Shown piece by piece: positions 24,181 through 35,699 of a stretch of 64,000 bases of DNA; position 1 is the stretch's first letter, and every line of letters begins with the position of its first letter. The notes below the pieces were generated by a model. That model made no database searches and was not told where the DNA came from. It worked only from the letters and a program-made list of their open reading frames with translations. The stretch is from Larix kaempferi (Eukaryota > Streptophyta > Pinopsida > Pinales > Pinaceae): contig BSBM01000904.1 in the NCBI GenBank assembly GCA_027924585.1, positions 16,327,501 to 16,391,500 on the forward strand, given 5' to 3'. A program made the position numbers and the translations under genes.

Positions 24181-27100
24181 GGTTCCACAAAGTCCTTAAT
24201 ATCGTGGAAGGCATATGACATAGTCCGCTGAAACGTGGCGCCAGCATTTTTAAGTCCAAACGGGAGTTTGCGGTATGAAAACATACCCCAGGGGAAGATG
24301 AAAGTCGTCTTATGTTGGTCGGCTGGGTTGATCTCAATTTGGTTGTAACCAGAAAATCCATCCATGAATGAGAAGATGATGATTCCGGCACAGTTGTCGA
24401 TGATCTGGTCGATGAAGGGGGTTGGGTAGTTGTCTTTTGGACAAGCTCGATTAAGGTCCCGATAATCAACACAGACGCGAATGGTGTCCTGCTTTTTGTT
24501 CACAGGAATGACGTTTGAGATCCAATCTGTCAATGGGATAGGATAAATAAAGCCAGCCTTTAAGAGATTTTCAATTTCTGCCTTTATTGCCGCAGTCTTC
24601 CGGGGGTGTACCGGTCGCAACTTTTGACGTACAGGTTTGATGTTGGGATAGGTTTTTATTTCGTGAGAAACAATTGCGGGGTCTATCCCAGGCATATCCT
24701 CATAGGACCAAGCAAATACGTCTCGAAATTGCTTGAACAAGGTTGTGCTAACAGCGATTTCTTTAGGGGAACACTTCTGGCCTATGCGAATGTGTTCTAC
24801 TATACCAGGTTTCACCGAGATGTCTACCGGGGTGGTTGGCTCAATGTTGGCCAAGTTTCCCTCCGTGTCCGTAAGACATGTAAGGATGGGGGACTGAGGG
24901 GATGGGTAGATATCTGGTGAAAAGAGGGTATGGATGTTCTCTATGTATTCCAAAGGAGGAAGAAAAGATGACCTATGATGGAGATCATCCCACGGACTGT
25001 CGTCAACATTCATTACTTCCATGATGGACTCATCTGAATGAAAAGTCCGAAGTAAGAGATCAAGTAGAGAGGACGTCCGTCGTAGAGAACAGGGTGGGGA
25101 ATCCATGGTTAAATGGTCCTCCGAAGTTGATTGGATAGCCTCATAAATGCGTTCAGCAGGTGAAAGAGGCATCATATCTCCAAGCAGGTGTGTTGTGGCT
25201 TCATCCGGTACAAGCCAAGCATCGTTTGAGTGAGATAAAATCTCAGTGGAGATCCTGTTCATCGTAGAAACATGATTAGGGGGGTCCGTGGCTGGAAAAA
25301 TGCCCATGAGAGATGAATCTTTCAAAAGGCCAACCCCTACACTCTCATACTGTTTTGACATCTGTCCAATGGAAGGAACATGGTCACCAGGATGAGTAGT
25401 GGCGTACGGTGTACAAAAATCTAACTGGTCGATAGTAACAATTCGTCCTTGGTGGGGGAATTGTACTATGCGAAAGACTGAAGAGGCTACCGCCTGCATG
25501 GTGTAAAACCAATTGCGACCAAGCAAGAGATTATAATCTAACGGGGCCGAGACCACTTCCACATTAATGGTTATGGTCTTTCCGCCCAACTCAACTGCAA
25601 GAGCTTGTAAGAGCCCATGAGGTTGAAAGCCACACCCGTCGAATGCTTTCAACATGGTAGGAGAACGATTCAATTCAGGGGAACCAATGGCTCGCCAACA
25701 AGTGATGGACATGACAAAAGTGGAGGCTCCTTCGTCCAAAAGGGTACAATGGACAATCTTGCCAGCAATGTTCGCAGAAACTTGGAATGCGAGCTGGTGT
25801 GAGAGCCTCGACTTAAAGTTGTCAAGTCGGAACATGATGGTGTTCGAGGAATCTGGGTCAACTGCACCAATAGCTGTAAGGAGAGTTTTGCGTTGATTGG
25901 GACAATTCTGCAACACTTCCAGGGTAGACATGGCGCAAGGACCTTGGGCCAAGTCTTCTACGATATTGTAATTCTGTGCCGCTCGAGCATTAGGATTGAA
26001 AACAGCTTTTCGAATCGTACTCTTGGGCGGACGCAATATCGAGTCTAAGGAGGGATTCTCAATGGTGAGAGAAGTCGATGGTACAGAGACATGAGTTAAG
26101 GAGTCGAAATCTTTTTCAGCATTACTTCCAGTGGTTTCCTTCGAAGGGACCGGTTCGTAAGATCGCGAGCGAGTAGTCAGATTGATCGCCTCGTTACGCA
26201 ACATGAGATCATGCGCGATATTAGATGGTTCCCGCTGGGATGGGGGGGTTTGAGCAATCATCTGCTGGTTTTGAGCAGGAAACAGATCGTTGAGGACTGC
26301 GGGAGTCGGTTTACCCCTAAGAAACTTTTGTACTTCGTCTCTATGGGGACACTCTTTGGAGAAATGGTCATCTCCACATAGTAAACAAGGATACTTCACT
26401 TTCCTTTTCTGCTTAGTATCATCAGGAGTGCTCTTTGGTTCCTGCTGGGTAGAAGAATTTTTGGGTTTCCCCTTGTTCTTCTTCTTGCCATTAAACTTCT
26501 GATACGAAGCTAATTGAACAAAATTCACCTCGTCAGTTACAGCAGGAGTGGTTGATGTGGTGGTGTTGTGTCCAGCTTGAGCCGGGTTGAATGATCCAAC
26601 AGTGCTAGCAGCATGCTGGGTGTTAAGGGAACCAATGATTCCATCATCTTGGGGTCCCTTATGTGGTTTCGTGGGATCATTAACATCACGGGGTGCGTCA
26701 AGTAAAATATTGAACAAAGTGCCATATTGAGTGTAGACTAGGTGTAACAGATGGGCACTCGCGATGGCTTGTTCTTCGGTGACAGCACCTCTCATGGCGA
26801 CATCTTTTTCTATGGTGGGGATGAGTGATTTAGTAAACCAGTCTGCTAGGAGCTGATCTGGAATTGGAGCTTTAATGAGACGTCGTCTCCTTCGCCACTC
26901 GTGGGTATGATCTGAAATGTGAGTGGCGGTATTCTGACGAAGCGAGGTTAAAAGCTCAGTACCAGTCTCATACCGTATAGGCAGCTGGAAGTGCGTCAAA
27001 AAGTTCATAGCAAGAGAGCCAAAATCAGGAAAAGAGTGCGGTGGCAACTCAATGTACCACTTGGCAGCCGAACCGGTGAGAGTCCTTTGAAACAATGTAA

Positions 27101-28973
27101 GACGAATTGAATCGTCCATTAAGGAATTATATGAACACCATAAGTGGTATGTCATCATGTGTTTTTTGGGGTCTTCACCTGGCTTGCCGTCAAACTTGGG
27201 GATATCAGACGAAAGTTTCACCGGAATCGGTGGCCAATTAGATCCGTGGTGAATAGGATCGTTAGTTAAATAGGAGAGGTCAGGCAGGTCCAAAGTAGCC
27301 AGAAAGGGCAGCTGTGGATTAGGCTGCACGTATTGATAATACGGATAAGGCGTGTAAGGACTAAACTAACCGTAAGGTGTACCAGGATGAAATTGACCGT
27401 AGGGGGGTATGCCGCCCAGACTGTAAGGACGTACGCCACCATAGGGTGGTCCATTCCAATAAGGTGGGGGTCCACCTCCACCTCCGGGAGGGGGTGGAGG
27501 TCCGCCGCCACCATCGGGAGGAGGTGGGGGTCCATAACCGTAATAAGGTGGCCCACCACCGCCTCCGCCTAGAGGGGGTGGTGGACCACTTCTACCGCCA
27601 GATGGATGGGGGCCCCCACCACCTCCACCGCCGGAAGGATGAGGGTTTCCACCACCATAGTAATTAGGTCCTCCACCGCCACTGCTTGGAGGGGGTGGTG
27701 GACCACCGCTGCCACCCGAAGGGAAATTTCCTTCTCCACCATTATAGGGTGGTCCCCCGCTTCCTTCGCCTGGAGGGGGTGGTGGACCATTCCCGCCACT
27801 GCCTGAGGGGTGAGGGGTACTGTAGGTAAAATGAGGTGGACCTCCACCAATGTTAGGTGGGGGCCCGCCGCCTCCAGCAGGAAGTGGGGTAGGACCGATC
27901 GGGGATGGTGGTACTTGAGGGATAGTCGGTTGGGGTCCGTGTTGCAACACAGGTTGTTGCCCCCATAGAGTGTATGGATTCCTAGGATAAGGTATCCCGT
28001 ATGGTGCGTTTCCGGGATTAGGTTGGCCCGGCAAAGGGTTAACGGAACCTGGATATGCTTGACTCCATGAGGGTTGAGTTACATTTGATAGCCCTCCAAC
28101 ATGAGATAATCCCGTGGTGGATGGTCTAGCAGGTTGGGAAGGTCCAACGGAAGGTCTGTTGGGGATGCCACCGCCTACATTCTGGTTAGGAAACGGGGGT
28201 TTCCCCCCAGCCACAACAGGTTGACCGCTATTCAAAGGTTGAACCAACGTAGGTTGTTGACTAGCTACTGTGGTAATAACATTACCAATAAGATAATCTG
28301 TGGGAATGGAATACCCTCCCCTTGAATTCTGAGGTGGGGGAGGAACTGGTAAAGTAACCGTGGTAGTGACAAGTGTGTGGGACTGTTGTCCTTCCACTGG
28401 TTGGTTCTCTTGAGGTGCAGGACTGGACTCTTGCGAGGGTTTACCATTCTTGTTAGTGGTCACGTGTTGGGGTGCTTCAGGTGATCTGAAAGATATCGAA
28501 TGAATCGGGATGTTTTTGTCGTCGAGTCTTATTTGGAAATGGCAATTATGGAACTCTTCAGAGTGTTGCCCAAGACTTTTTCTTCGAAGCTCGTCTCCTT
28601 TGATACGTAACTGTTCCAAACGTTCATGGATGGGGCCGAAAATATCGGAAGAGTCAAGCCTAGAGAACTTTGGAGTAGTCCAGTTAGGTGGGGATGAGAT
28701 GGAAAAATGAGCCACTGGATGGTCTGTAGAAGATGTCCAATAAACTGCTGAAGGACCAACAGCTGCGGTAGGGTCATCCTGGGGTCGATTTATCCATTCC
28801 AACGATCCAGGTTCTCTCGGGATGACGGGAGAAAAGCCTTGTGAAGTGGGGGTGTGTGCTTCTTCATCCTGCGGGGGATGAGAGGCAGGTGAATCTGGGG
28901 GAAACAAAAGTCCGCCAACATTCAAAGTGTGGTTCTCCACTTTAGTAACTACGACCGCGTTACGCTGATCCAT
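24181..28973 (-). pseudogene. Gag-protease-RT polyprotein of element A (one TAG stop)
   Basis: Sense order: Gag N-terminus, a roughly 200-residue Pro/Gly tract (about 27900-27400), a TAG stop at 27366-27368, the conserved Gag core (LPFLATLDLPDL, then RTLTGSAAKWYIELP; about 27315-26900), a zinc knuckle CLLCGDDHFSKEC (CX2CX3HX4C, about 26350-26390), an aspartic protease with LLDEGAST (about 25710-25745) and YNLLLGRNW, then RT up to VDYRDLNRACPKDN and LPFGLKNAGATFQR. The frame is continuous for about 1,600 codons except for the one stop, and breaks at 24180. Gag forms the particle, protease matures it, and RT copies RNA. The ATG at 28973 is the first in frame, but the frame is open and conserved upstream to 29117. 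Confidence 0.88.
27400..27900 (-). repeat. Pro/Gly low-complexity tract in gag (A)
   Basis: Runs of GGGGPPPP separated by short YGGG, HPSGG or PYYG blocks. Element E has the same kind of tract at 60510-61010. Element C instead has GGNPYQQ decapeptides at the same place, directly before the LPFLATL core. Confidence 0.85.
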
Positions 28974-29063
28974 TTTTACCCTCGAAATAACCTCTGGATT
29001 AAGGGGATATTCGGGTGGTAAGTTCAAGATCCTATGGGACCTTCTCCAGGGAAAATCCGCCAA

Positions 29064-30668
29064 AGTATCGGGAAAATCAGCTAGACAGGCCGAAACAACG
29101 TTTCTCCTAAGGGTATGCTAAAAGAAAAGCAGTCCAAAAAAAATCTACTCAAACTAAGGCAACAAGCAAACTTACGTGACAGAGTGGATTCAAAATTCTA
29201 GAACCTCACGGGATTATCAAGGCATTGCAAACCGCAATATACTGCAGGGTCCAACAATATGACGTGACAAGGAGGATTGGGACCGTACCCTTGCCTGCAT
29301 ACCCGATTACCTGGACAGTACGTGTGTGCTAATCTCCCCAAGTGTTGTTCTCGGTGTATTGCTTTGCCAAGATGGCCAAATGGTTAACTCGGTTGGTTTC
29401 AGGAATCCTAATGGTGTTTCTCGATATACGCAAGGTACGAGGGAGCTCAAATCCGTAGTGGTGATGTCTAATGCACAGTCGTTGGCACGAGACTTTCCAA
29501 TATACGTGTCGAGTACGTGATACACCCTTCAATATACGCCAAGTACGGATTATGGTACTTGGTGGGTACATGAAGAAGCTCGATATACCGATGTACGTGG
29601 AAGACTACAATACCCACAGATTACAGTGCTAGCAAATAACGACAGCTGCCACGCTTAACGACGTCAGAACACGTATCTAACTTACACACAAGTTGCTAAA
29701 AATTTTACCTAGTTCTACAGTTAATTTTATCTTAGACGGTTAGGTGGATGCATGAGGTGAGTACATAATCGGAAGCATAATGCAAGCCCTAACTACATGC
29801 ACGAAATGTTCTTTTCTTTCGATGAATTCTAGCTATGGAAAGGAGAAATCTTTTTCCAATGGTATTGCCAAAACAAACTCAATGTAACACAATTCCCAAT
29901 GCAAACAAATTTGACAATGAAAGTATTCTTTTCCTTTTCAATGAAACACGAAAATACACAACACTACTAAACCAAATCAAAACAACTTTTTTTCTTCTTC
30001 TTCTTTTCAAAGCAAAATGACACTAAATGATGAAAAGAGGGGATTCTGAAATGAGAAATGCAAGCTTTTCAATTTCAATTTCAATGATCTAAGAGCAACA
30101 AGAATTAAAAATGCATCTATCTTTCCTTAGCATGGAACTAGTTTTACAAAAATCAAAGCGTGCTTTGAGCCTTTCAATAAGATGAGCGATTCATAATTCA
30201 AGAAAAACACAATAGATTATACATTCATTCAACTTTTCCAAAACATAAATGAGAATTTTCCAATGCACAACAATCTTTCTTCAATAATTTTTTGAGAAAC
30301 AATGGGAAAGAAGCATTTTTAAATCTTTCAATGGATGTATCAAAGAATAAACTTGATAACAACTTTGTTCTCTAATCTAAATGACTGAAAAGAAAACACT
30401 ACTTGCAACACTCATACATTCGGAAAACTTGAGAAAAGACAAGCACTCAACCAAGATGAAAGACACACTTAACTCAAAATCAAGTAGCAGCAAGCAAACT
30501 AAGCAAGCAAAGCTCAAAACAAATGTAAATGAGGTCTGGAGGTTTATCTAATACAATGATCAGATCAGGGATGGAAGGAAGGGAATGCAAGAGTGAATGG
30601 ATGAAGGTGGGGGATACAAAAGTATCCACCACTACCGATTTCAAACTTGTCCAAGACGGAAATCTCTC
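29064..30668 (-). other. Leader of element A (truncated)
   Basis: Non-coding sequence between the damaged 5' LTR and gag, homologous to 57780-59440 of element E. An acceptor-like TTTTCTTTTAG ends at about 29118, where the gag frame opens. A GTAC-rich segment (29300-29620) includes a conserved hairpin. The first part of the leader and the primer-binding site are missing. Confidence 0.7.
29539..29562. other. Conserved leader hairpin CCAAGTAC/GTACTTGG
   Basis: Perfect 8-bp stem with an 8-nt loop. Element E has the identical stem and nearly the same loop at 58871-58894. Several TATACG, TACGTG and CGATATAC strings surround both. Confidence 0.7.
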
Positions 30669-30992
30669 TTGAGAGATGGTAGGAGAGAGATAGGGGATCC
30701 TCCCAAAGAGTTAGGGGTCGAGTTCCAGCTCTCCTAGAGGTTAGGGATAAGTCCCTAAATGGGTAATTTTCGAGAAGGATCTCAAATAGGCTATTTTTTC
30801 CCATTAACAGACCTCGTCGCACCCAACAGTGGAGCAAGCTGCGACGTCGCATGTTGCTAATGTACAACCTGTGACAACCTCTCAAAAGTTTGTAGGATTG
30901 AGTGCAAATCCTCCCAAATGAAAGTACTTAGTCCAGGTGACTTCAGGGATGTATACATTGAATCTAATGATGAGTAGATTGTGGGTGTAACA
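30669..30992 (-). repeat. Element A 5' LTR remnant (U3 only)
   Basis: 324 bp match the first part of the 3' LTR (17328-17651), with about 17 differences, many of them C/T or G/A. At 30669 the match stops and leader sequence equivalent to about 57775 of element E begins, so the rest of the LTR (TATA box, R, U5), the primer-binding site and several hundred bases of leader are deleted. Confidence 0.88.
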
Positions 30993-30997
30993 ATGAA

Positions 30998-31616
30998 TGG
31001 TTGAATATTGTACACCAAATTCCCATCATGGACATGTGGATTTAAATAAACAAAACCATCTCTATCCAAAATATCATTTGCATAACTATAAAAGGTAAAT
31101 TGTGAATATGGAAGAGTGACTACTAGAGAATATCTAAGTTGAAAACTAGTAGTCATAAATGACTCCTAACCTCCCACACTGATGTTATGTTGAAGTAGGT
31201 TATCAACCCACACTGATGTTATGCTGAAGTAGGTTATCAAGGAGATATTGGAATTAGTTGTCATCCCATAAATGACAATTGCTTATATACCATTCACAAG
31301 CCTCCTCTAATTCACACCAAGCATATATTTCTATGTTATACTATAATCTGATCGTGTTAAAGATGTCGATCTCATGAATTTGTTCCAGTGTTTCCTAAAT
31401 ATCCTACAAGTTTCTTATTATTGATATTCAATCATCTTATTTCAGTTTCCTCAACATTGCCATTCTTTACTAATGTCGTTAATATTGATCAAAATCATCA
31501 TTATGACCCCCATATGGAAATGGCATGTTCACTCTTTTGTTAATTTCATTGTTCTTGCTACAATCATATTCATGAACATAAAGATAATCACACAATTAGA
31601 ATTTCTCTTAAATGGT
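30998..31616. other. Spacer between elements A and D
   Basis: Continues the host sequence interrupted by element A. It contains a 34-bp tandem duplication (31173-31240). No gene is recognised. Confidence 0.5.
31173..31240. repeat. 34-bp tandem duplication
   Basis: CCCACACTGATGTTATG followed by TGAAGTAGGTTATCAA occurs at 31173 and 31207 with one mismatch. Confidence 0.9.
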
Positions 31617-32558
31617 TGTGAGGCCCCAATTTGAAACTGTTATAGCGTAATTTTCCACCTTGTGAGCATCAGCATTCTTTGGCCTCCAGGATCCATTTCA
31701 TTGACTCAAATTCACTTTATGTCCTCCATAACACAATTTTTCCTATTTTTCTTCCTGTACGCTAGCTGTTCCACTTTAGCCAGCGTACACGCAGGTTGTT
31801 CCACTATAGCCTGAGGGTACCAAGTAAAATGGTAAAATTCATTAGAAAAATACTTTTTACTCCCAAAAAGCGGTCTTAGGGTGACCTTTGGCCCTCCATT
31901 TTCCCCGAAACGCCTCGATGTGTCCTTTCACTTACCTTTGGAAGGCTGTATATTGAGATCTTATGGCATATGGAAGGGAGGAGAAAGAGAGAGCAAGACA
32001 ACTCTAGTGGATTTTTGTTGTGACTTGAGTCTACACTCATTGATCCTTGTTATTGTGAACTTCTTATGTTCACCTACCAAACTCCTTTCATAGTTTGAGT
32101 TTTCCATTGCATGGGGGATTGAAATGGTGGAGGCACAAGTGGAGAGACCCAGTTCTTGGTTCAGATTGGTTTCCGGCAAGAGGTTGTATATTGTACTTCT
32201 TGTTATTCATTAATGGAAATACTCATTTTCTCATTCAATTGATGTTGTGAATATTGTTAAATTACATTGGGTTATACTCGCTTATGATATCATGGATTAT
32301 GCTATTGATTATGCCAATGTCTTTCACATATTATATGCACTTACTTGTACTTGTTGTTGAGACTAATTTGCAGGTTCAAGTGTAGAGGTTGAAAGCTCAA
32401 CGGGGATCTACTTTGAAAATCCGGTTGAAGGTTGGTTTTTTTCTCCATTATCTTAGTATTGTCATTTATATAGCATTGCATTGGGAATTGAGTCATTTTC
32501 TGGTAGTCAGTTGTCTGTTGTGGTCTGCCCCAAGCCATAGGAAGTTTTCTTCATAACA
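31617..32558 (+). repeat. Element D 5' LTR (about 942 bp)
   Basis: Ends ATAACA at 32558, followed four bases later by a primer-binding site. The start is set at TGTGAGGCCCC (31617), the best TG start giving a length like the other Tat LTRs here (902-1023 bp). No second LTR is in the window to prove it. It carries an 8-bp inverted repeat TGTACGCT/AGCGTACA about 140 bp from the start, as in the other families. Confidence 0.55.
31756..31789. promoter_or_regulatory. Family-D motif pair in LTR U3
   Basis: TGTACGCT (31756-31763) and AGCGTACA (31782-31789) form perfect 8-bp inverted arms around 18 bases. GTTCCACT(T/A)TAGCC is repeated directly next to them. AGCGTACA occurs again in the leader at 32823-32830. 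Confidence 0.55.
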
Positions 32559-32562
32559 GAAA

Positions 32563-32580
32563 TGGCGACTCCGCTAGGGA
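32563..32580 (+). other. Primer-binding site of element D
   Basis: TGGCGACTCCGCTAGGGA, of the TGGCGAC...GGGA type used by Tat/Ogre-like elements. It defines the adjacent LTR end and shows plus orientation. Confidence 0.8.
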
Positions 32581-33964
32581 GAACATCCATTTTTTGGGAT
32601 TTTTAGGCATTAGTCCTTATTTAGAATTGTTGTGTGTCGAGCTTTTGTGTCATTGATTAGCCGTTGGGATATACTGTAGAAAACTATCTTTTTTTGGGTT
32701 GTTTGACCTTTTTAGACCTCATTTGCCTTTCCCTATACGCGGGTCAACTTAGTTTAGCATGCGTCTACCCGCCTCTGTCTGCACTATAGCTCGCATCTAC
32801 CCGCAGTTTTCCTTTCGGAAGTAGCGTACAACTCCGGGTTTGATTTATTTATGGCTTTGGATTGTTGTTGGGTTGGTTTTGAGTGTTCCTGTGTCTTATT
32901 TGGCCTGATTCTTGACTGTTCCATGCCTTGTTCATGACCATAAACTCTTATTTCTCTTTGTTTTGAGCCTTGTTAGTTTATCACCATTTTTTTTATTTTC
33001 TAGCTCATTACATTAGCTGAGTCTTACTATTTGGGATCTTCTGGGTTGTCTTAGTGATCTGGTCTGCATTTATTTAACTGAATAGTTAGATTTTGTTTGC
33101 ATTTTTCATTCCATTATATTGAAAAATACAAAAAACATAGTTTTGCATTTTCCTTTCCATTATAAGAGAAAATACAAAAATATTTGCTTTTCGTACTGCA
33201 TTTTGCAACTGAGTGCTTGTGCTTTCATCTAGGATTTGCGTGTGCATTGGAATTTTAAAAGAGTTGCATTTTATTTCGAATCATTGGATTGATTGTCATT
33301 TTAGTGGCATTGTTTTCATTGAATAAATGAGTCTAGAGTTTTTCGATTGTGCATACTATTGAGTCTTATACATCATTAGTTTCACGACAATATCCTTTGA
33401 GTAATTACAACCATTTAAATTCAACGCTTAATCTTAAAATTGATTAGAACGGTTTTTATTTTATAGCGTGCACCAACTAGTATAGGTTTAGAGTCTTGGA
33501 ATAGATCATTGTGAGTTAACAATCCAATACTACTAGACGAAAAATTATGTGTTTGACCAGGGAGTGGTGAATTCCATAGTATACATCAGTATTCTCAGGA
33601 AGCTCTACTCAGACCAGAGTTAAGCACGAGGTCACGTGCGGTTGGTTGCAGAGATATCCCTCCAATACTGGTTGAACATGGAAGGTATTTCCAAGATTTG
33701 TTCGTGTACGGGGGATCTTGAGGGATTTGTACCTCTTGAGTTTTGGGCTTAGCTACCCTTCCCATATGATGGATCCCACCTGCGACTGTCCACCTGAACA
33801 TTGGTTATATTGTGGTGACCTTAGTTGCCTTACCTAGGTATCGCATAGGGCATTCATAGTGGTTATACTACGGTTGTCCTGAGTCAGATAGGGGTTGGAT
33901 AGCACAGTTTCCTGTTGTATAGGGATTTGACCTTGTGCACGCAGTGAAGTCTAGGAGCCCTTAT
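32581..33964 (+). other. Leader of element D, cut by element E
   Basis: Non-coding. It holds repeated TCTACCCGC strings (GCGTCTACCCGC, CGCATCTACCCGC) and TACGCGGGT at 32734-32830, about 155-250 nt after the primer-binding site, the place where the other families have motif clusters. The leader ends abruptly where the TGTTACACTT start of an element E LTR begins. The rest of D should lie beyond the window. Confidence 0.6.
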
Positions 33965-34208
33965 TGTTACACTTAAAATATTACCACCATTAGATTCAAT
34001 GTATACACCCCTGGAGTTACCTTGATTGAGTGATTGACCTAGAAAGAAGGATTTGTACCCATTTGTACTAAGTTTTGAGAGGTCGTTGCAGGCTGCACTC
34101 ATGCAACCTGCGATGTCGCACCTTGCTCCATTACAGAGTGCGACGAAGTCAGTTAATAGACAAAAATAGCCCTTCGAGCTCTTTCTCGAAGCTTGCTGAC
34201 TTGGGACT
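33965..34208 (+). repeat. Element E first LTR, part 1 (U3)
   Basis: Starts TGTTACACTT and aligns with the U3 of the element A LTR, including TGCGATGTCGCA (34109-34120) and TGCGACGA (34139-34146). It stops at ...CTTGGGACT, where element B begins, and resumes at 55734 (GGACCCTATCC). The uninterrupted copy at 56455-57203 reads straight through this junction. Confidence 0.88.
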
Positions 34209-35592
34209 TGTAATGTCCCTGTTTGACCCCATGGCATTAACATTATAAATGATGTATTATTGTTATGAAATCATGGTGAGGAGCTCAAGGCCAAGGCCCC
34301 GCCATCGAATTAGTGATGCATATGATTTGCATGCTAGCCATGCACATTGGAAATTCAAATATCATGTAATATGCATTATAATAAAAACACCCACAACTAG
34401 CTATGCAATGCAACAAAGAGATGGGGGCATGATTTCACAAGGAATTGGGAGGGAAAACATTCAAACCCTTGATCCAATAGAGTCAAGCCAAGTGTCAATG
34501 AGGTAACCCATCAAACCCTCAACTACCCATGTTGACTTTTGTACCCAACCATTGATTTCTCCCAAGAGTTGGTTGAGGTAGTTAATGCCTTGGGAATGGA
34601 GAGGTATGGCTGTCCAAATTCGAGTATGGGCAAGCCACGCTTCATGGAAAATCGTGTTGGTCTCCTTGGGCAAGAAAAGAGCCACGAAATTTCTCTCTAA
34701 GTCATTATGCAACCATCAGTCTTGCTCCCTCACGCAGCTCTAGTTGCCTGGGTGTTTTTCCTCCATGGTTTTCTAGTTTTCCCTTCATCTTTTTACCTGG
34801 GAAGGGGCGTTTTTGTAATGATTACCAGTGGGGAATAAAAGAGGACGTTTGTGAGTCTTCCTGGAGGTCGTTTAGGCCATTGGAAAGGATCCTAACCAGT
34901 GGAGAGAAATCGGTTTTGCTCCCTGGGGTTGAAATCAAAATTCCACAGTTCGCTTGGGTGAACCACGAATTGGGAGAGCCAATGTGGACCCTGTTTTGTG
35001 AACACCTCTGTTGTAAATGTGTAACCCTGTCAATGATCGTTTTGCTGTGAGAAGAAAGAGTACGTTGGGGTACGGGTAATGGATAATCCATTGTTCTGGC
35101 TTGAGCTTGAGAATGAGCATCCATTGTTCCATTGTAGCTTGATAAACCCAGCTATGGACTGGCTTGGCTTGGATGAAATGGTTAATGGGCTGTGTGTGAG
35201 CTGGAATGTTCCCTTTTCCTTGTGAGAATCATGCCCAGCTCGGGGGTGGCCTTTGGATGGACTCAGTATAAGCTGTCGAAGAGCCTATGGTTGGGTGGAA
35301 CGTTGCAGCGACATAGCTAGTTGCTTGGGGCAGTTGCAAAACGAAGATAAGTGTTTTATGCCTCTATATTTACTTCTGCACTATATTAATTCAATAACTG
35401 TTGATATGATGTATGCATGAGTAATGTGTGTGGATGTTTTAATTCCGTTGTGCATCATAATTGATTTGTTTTACATCTGCACATTCATAATTTATTTATA
35501 TGAATCTAACTAATGGCTGAGGTCATGGAAAAGCCCTGAATTTAGCATCATGTACGCTGCCTTGCATTGGTTAAATGGGTGGGTACATGACA
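34209..35592 (+). repeat. Element B 5' LTR
   Basis: 1384 bp, TGTAATGTCCC to GGTACATGACA. It matches 54349-55733 with about 50 substitutions and small indels. It contains one copy of the GATAAACCCAG...ACTGGCTTGG unit (about 35140) that is arrayed inside the element at 39836-40265. Confidence 0.93.
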
Positions 35593-35594
35593 GT

Positions 35595-35606
35595 TGGTAT
35601 CAGAGC
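35595..35606 (+). other. Primer-binding site of element B (tRNA-iMet)
   Basis: TGGTATCAGAGC, the classic plant initiator-Met primer-binding sequence, two bases after the LTR end. Confidence 0.92.
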
Positions 35607-35699
35607 TGCTGGTTGCAGCATTGGGCCTCTAGGGGCCAAACCCAATTATAGTCATCACTGGCAGAAGGGAAGATTTCAAATTTTCCTAAGAGTTTTGGA

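Larger units (their letters stand above)
16750..30992 (-). mobile_element. Element A: Tat-group Ty3/gypsy retrotransposon
   Basis: Full-length insertion in minus orientation. ATGAA flanks it at 16745-16749 and 30993-30997. Its left (3') LTR is complete and its right (5') LTR is reduced to the U3 part. In sense order it has a long leader, gag with a proline/glycine-rich tract, a CCHC knuckle, protease, RT, degenerate RNase H, integrase, a separate aRNH frame, then a long 3' non-coding region. On the opposite strand is a PMD-like gene. Tat membership follows from domain order and the extra aRNH downstream of integrase, a known Tat trait. Stops and frameshifts make it non-autonomous now. Its LTR parts differ at about 17 of 324 positions. 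Confidence 0.93.

Noticed and set aside
27333-27806. Plus-strand frames of 60-96 codons opposite gag
   Set aside because: Shadows of the Pro/Gly-coding tract, read in antisense.
35595-35606. tRNA gene at TGGTATCAGAGC
   Set aside because: Only the 3'-terminal complement of iMet is present. It is a primer-binding site, with no cloverleaf around it.
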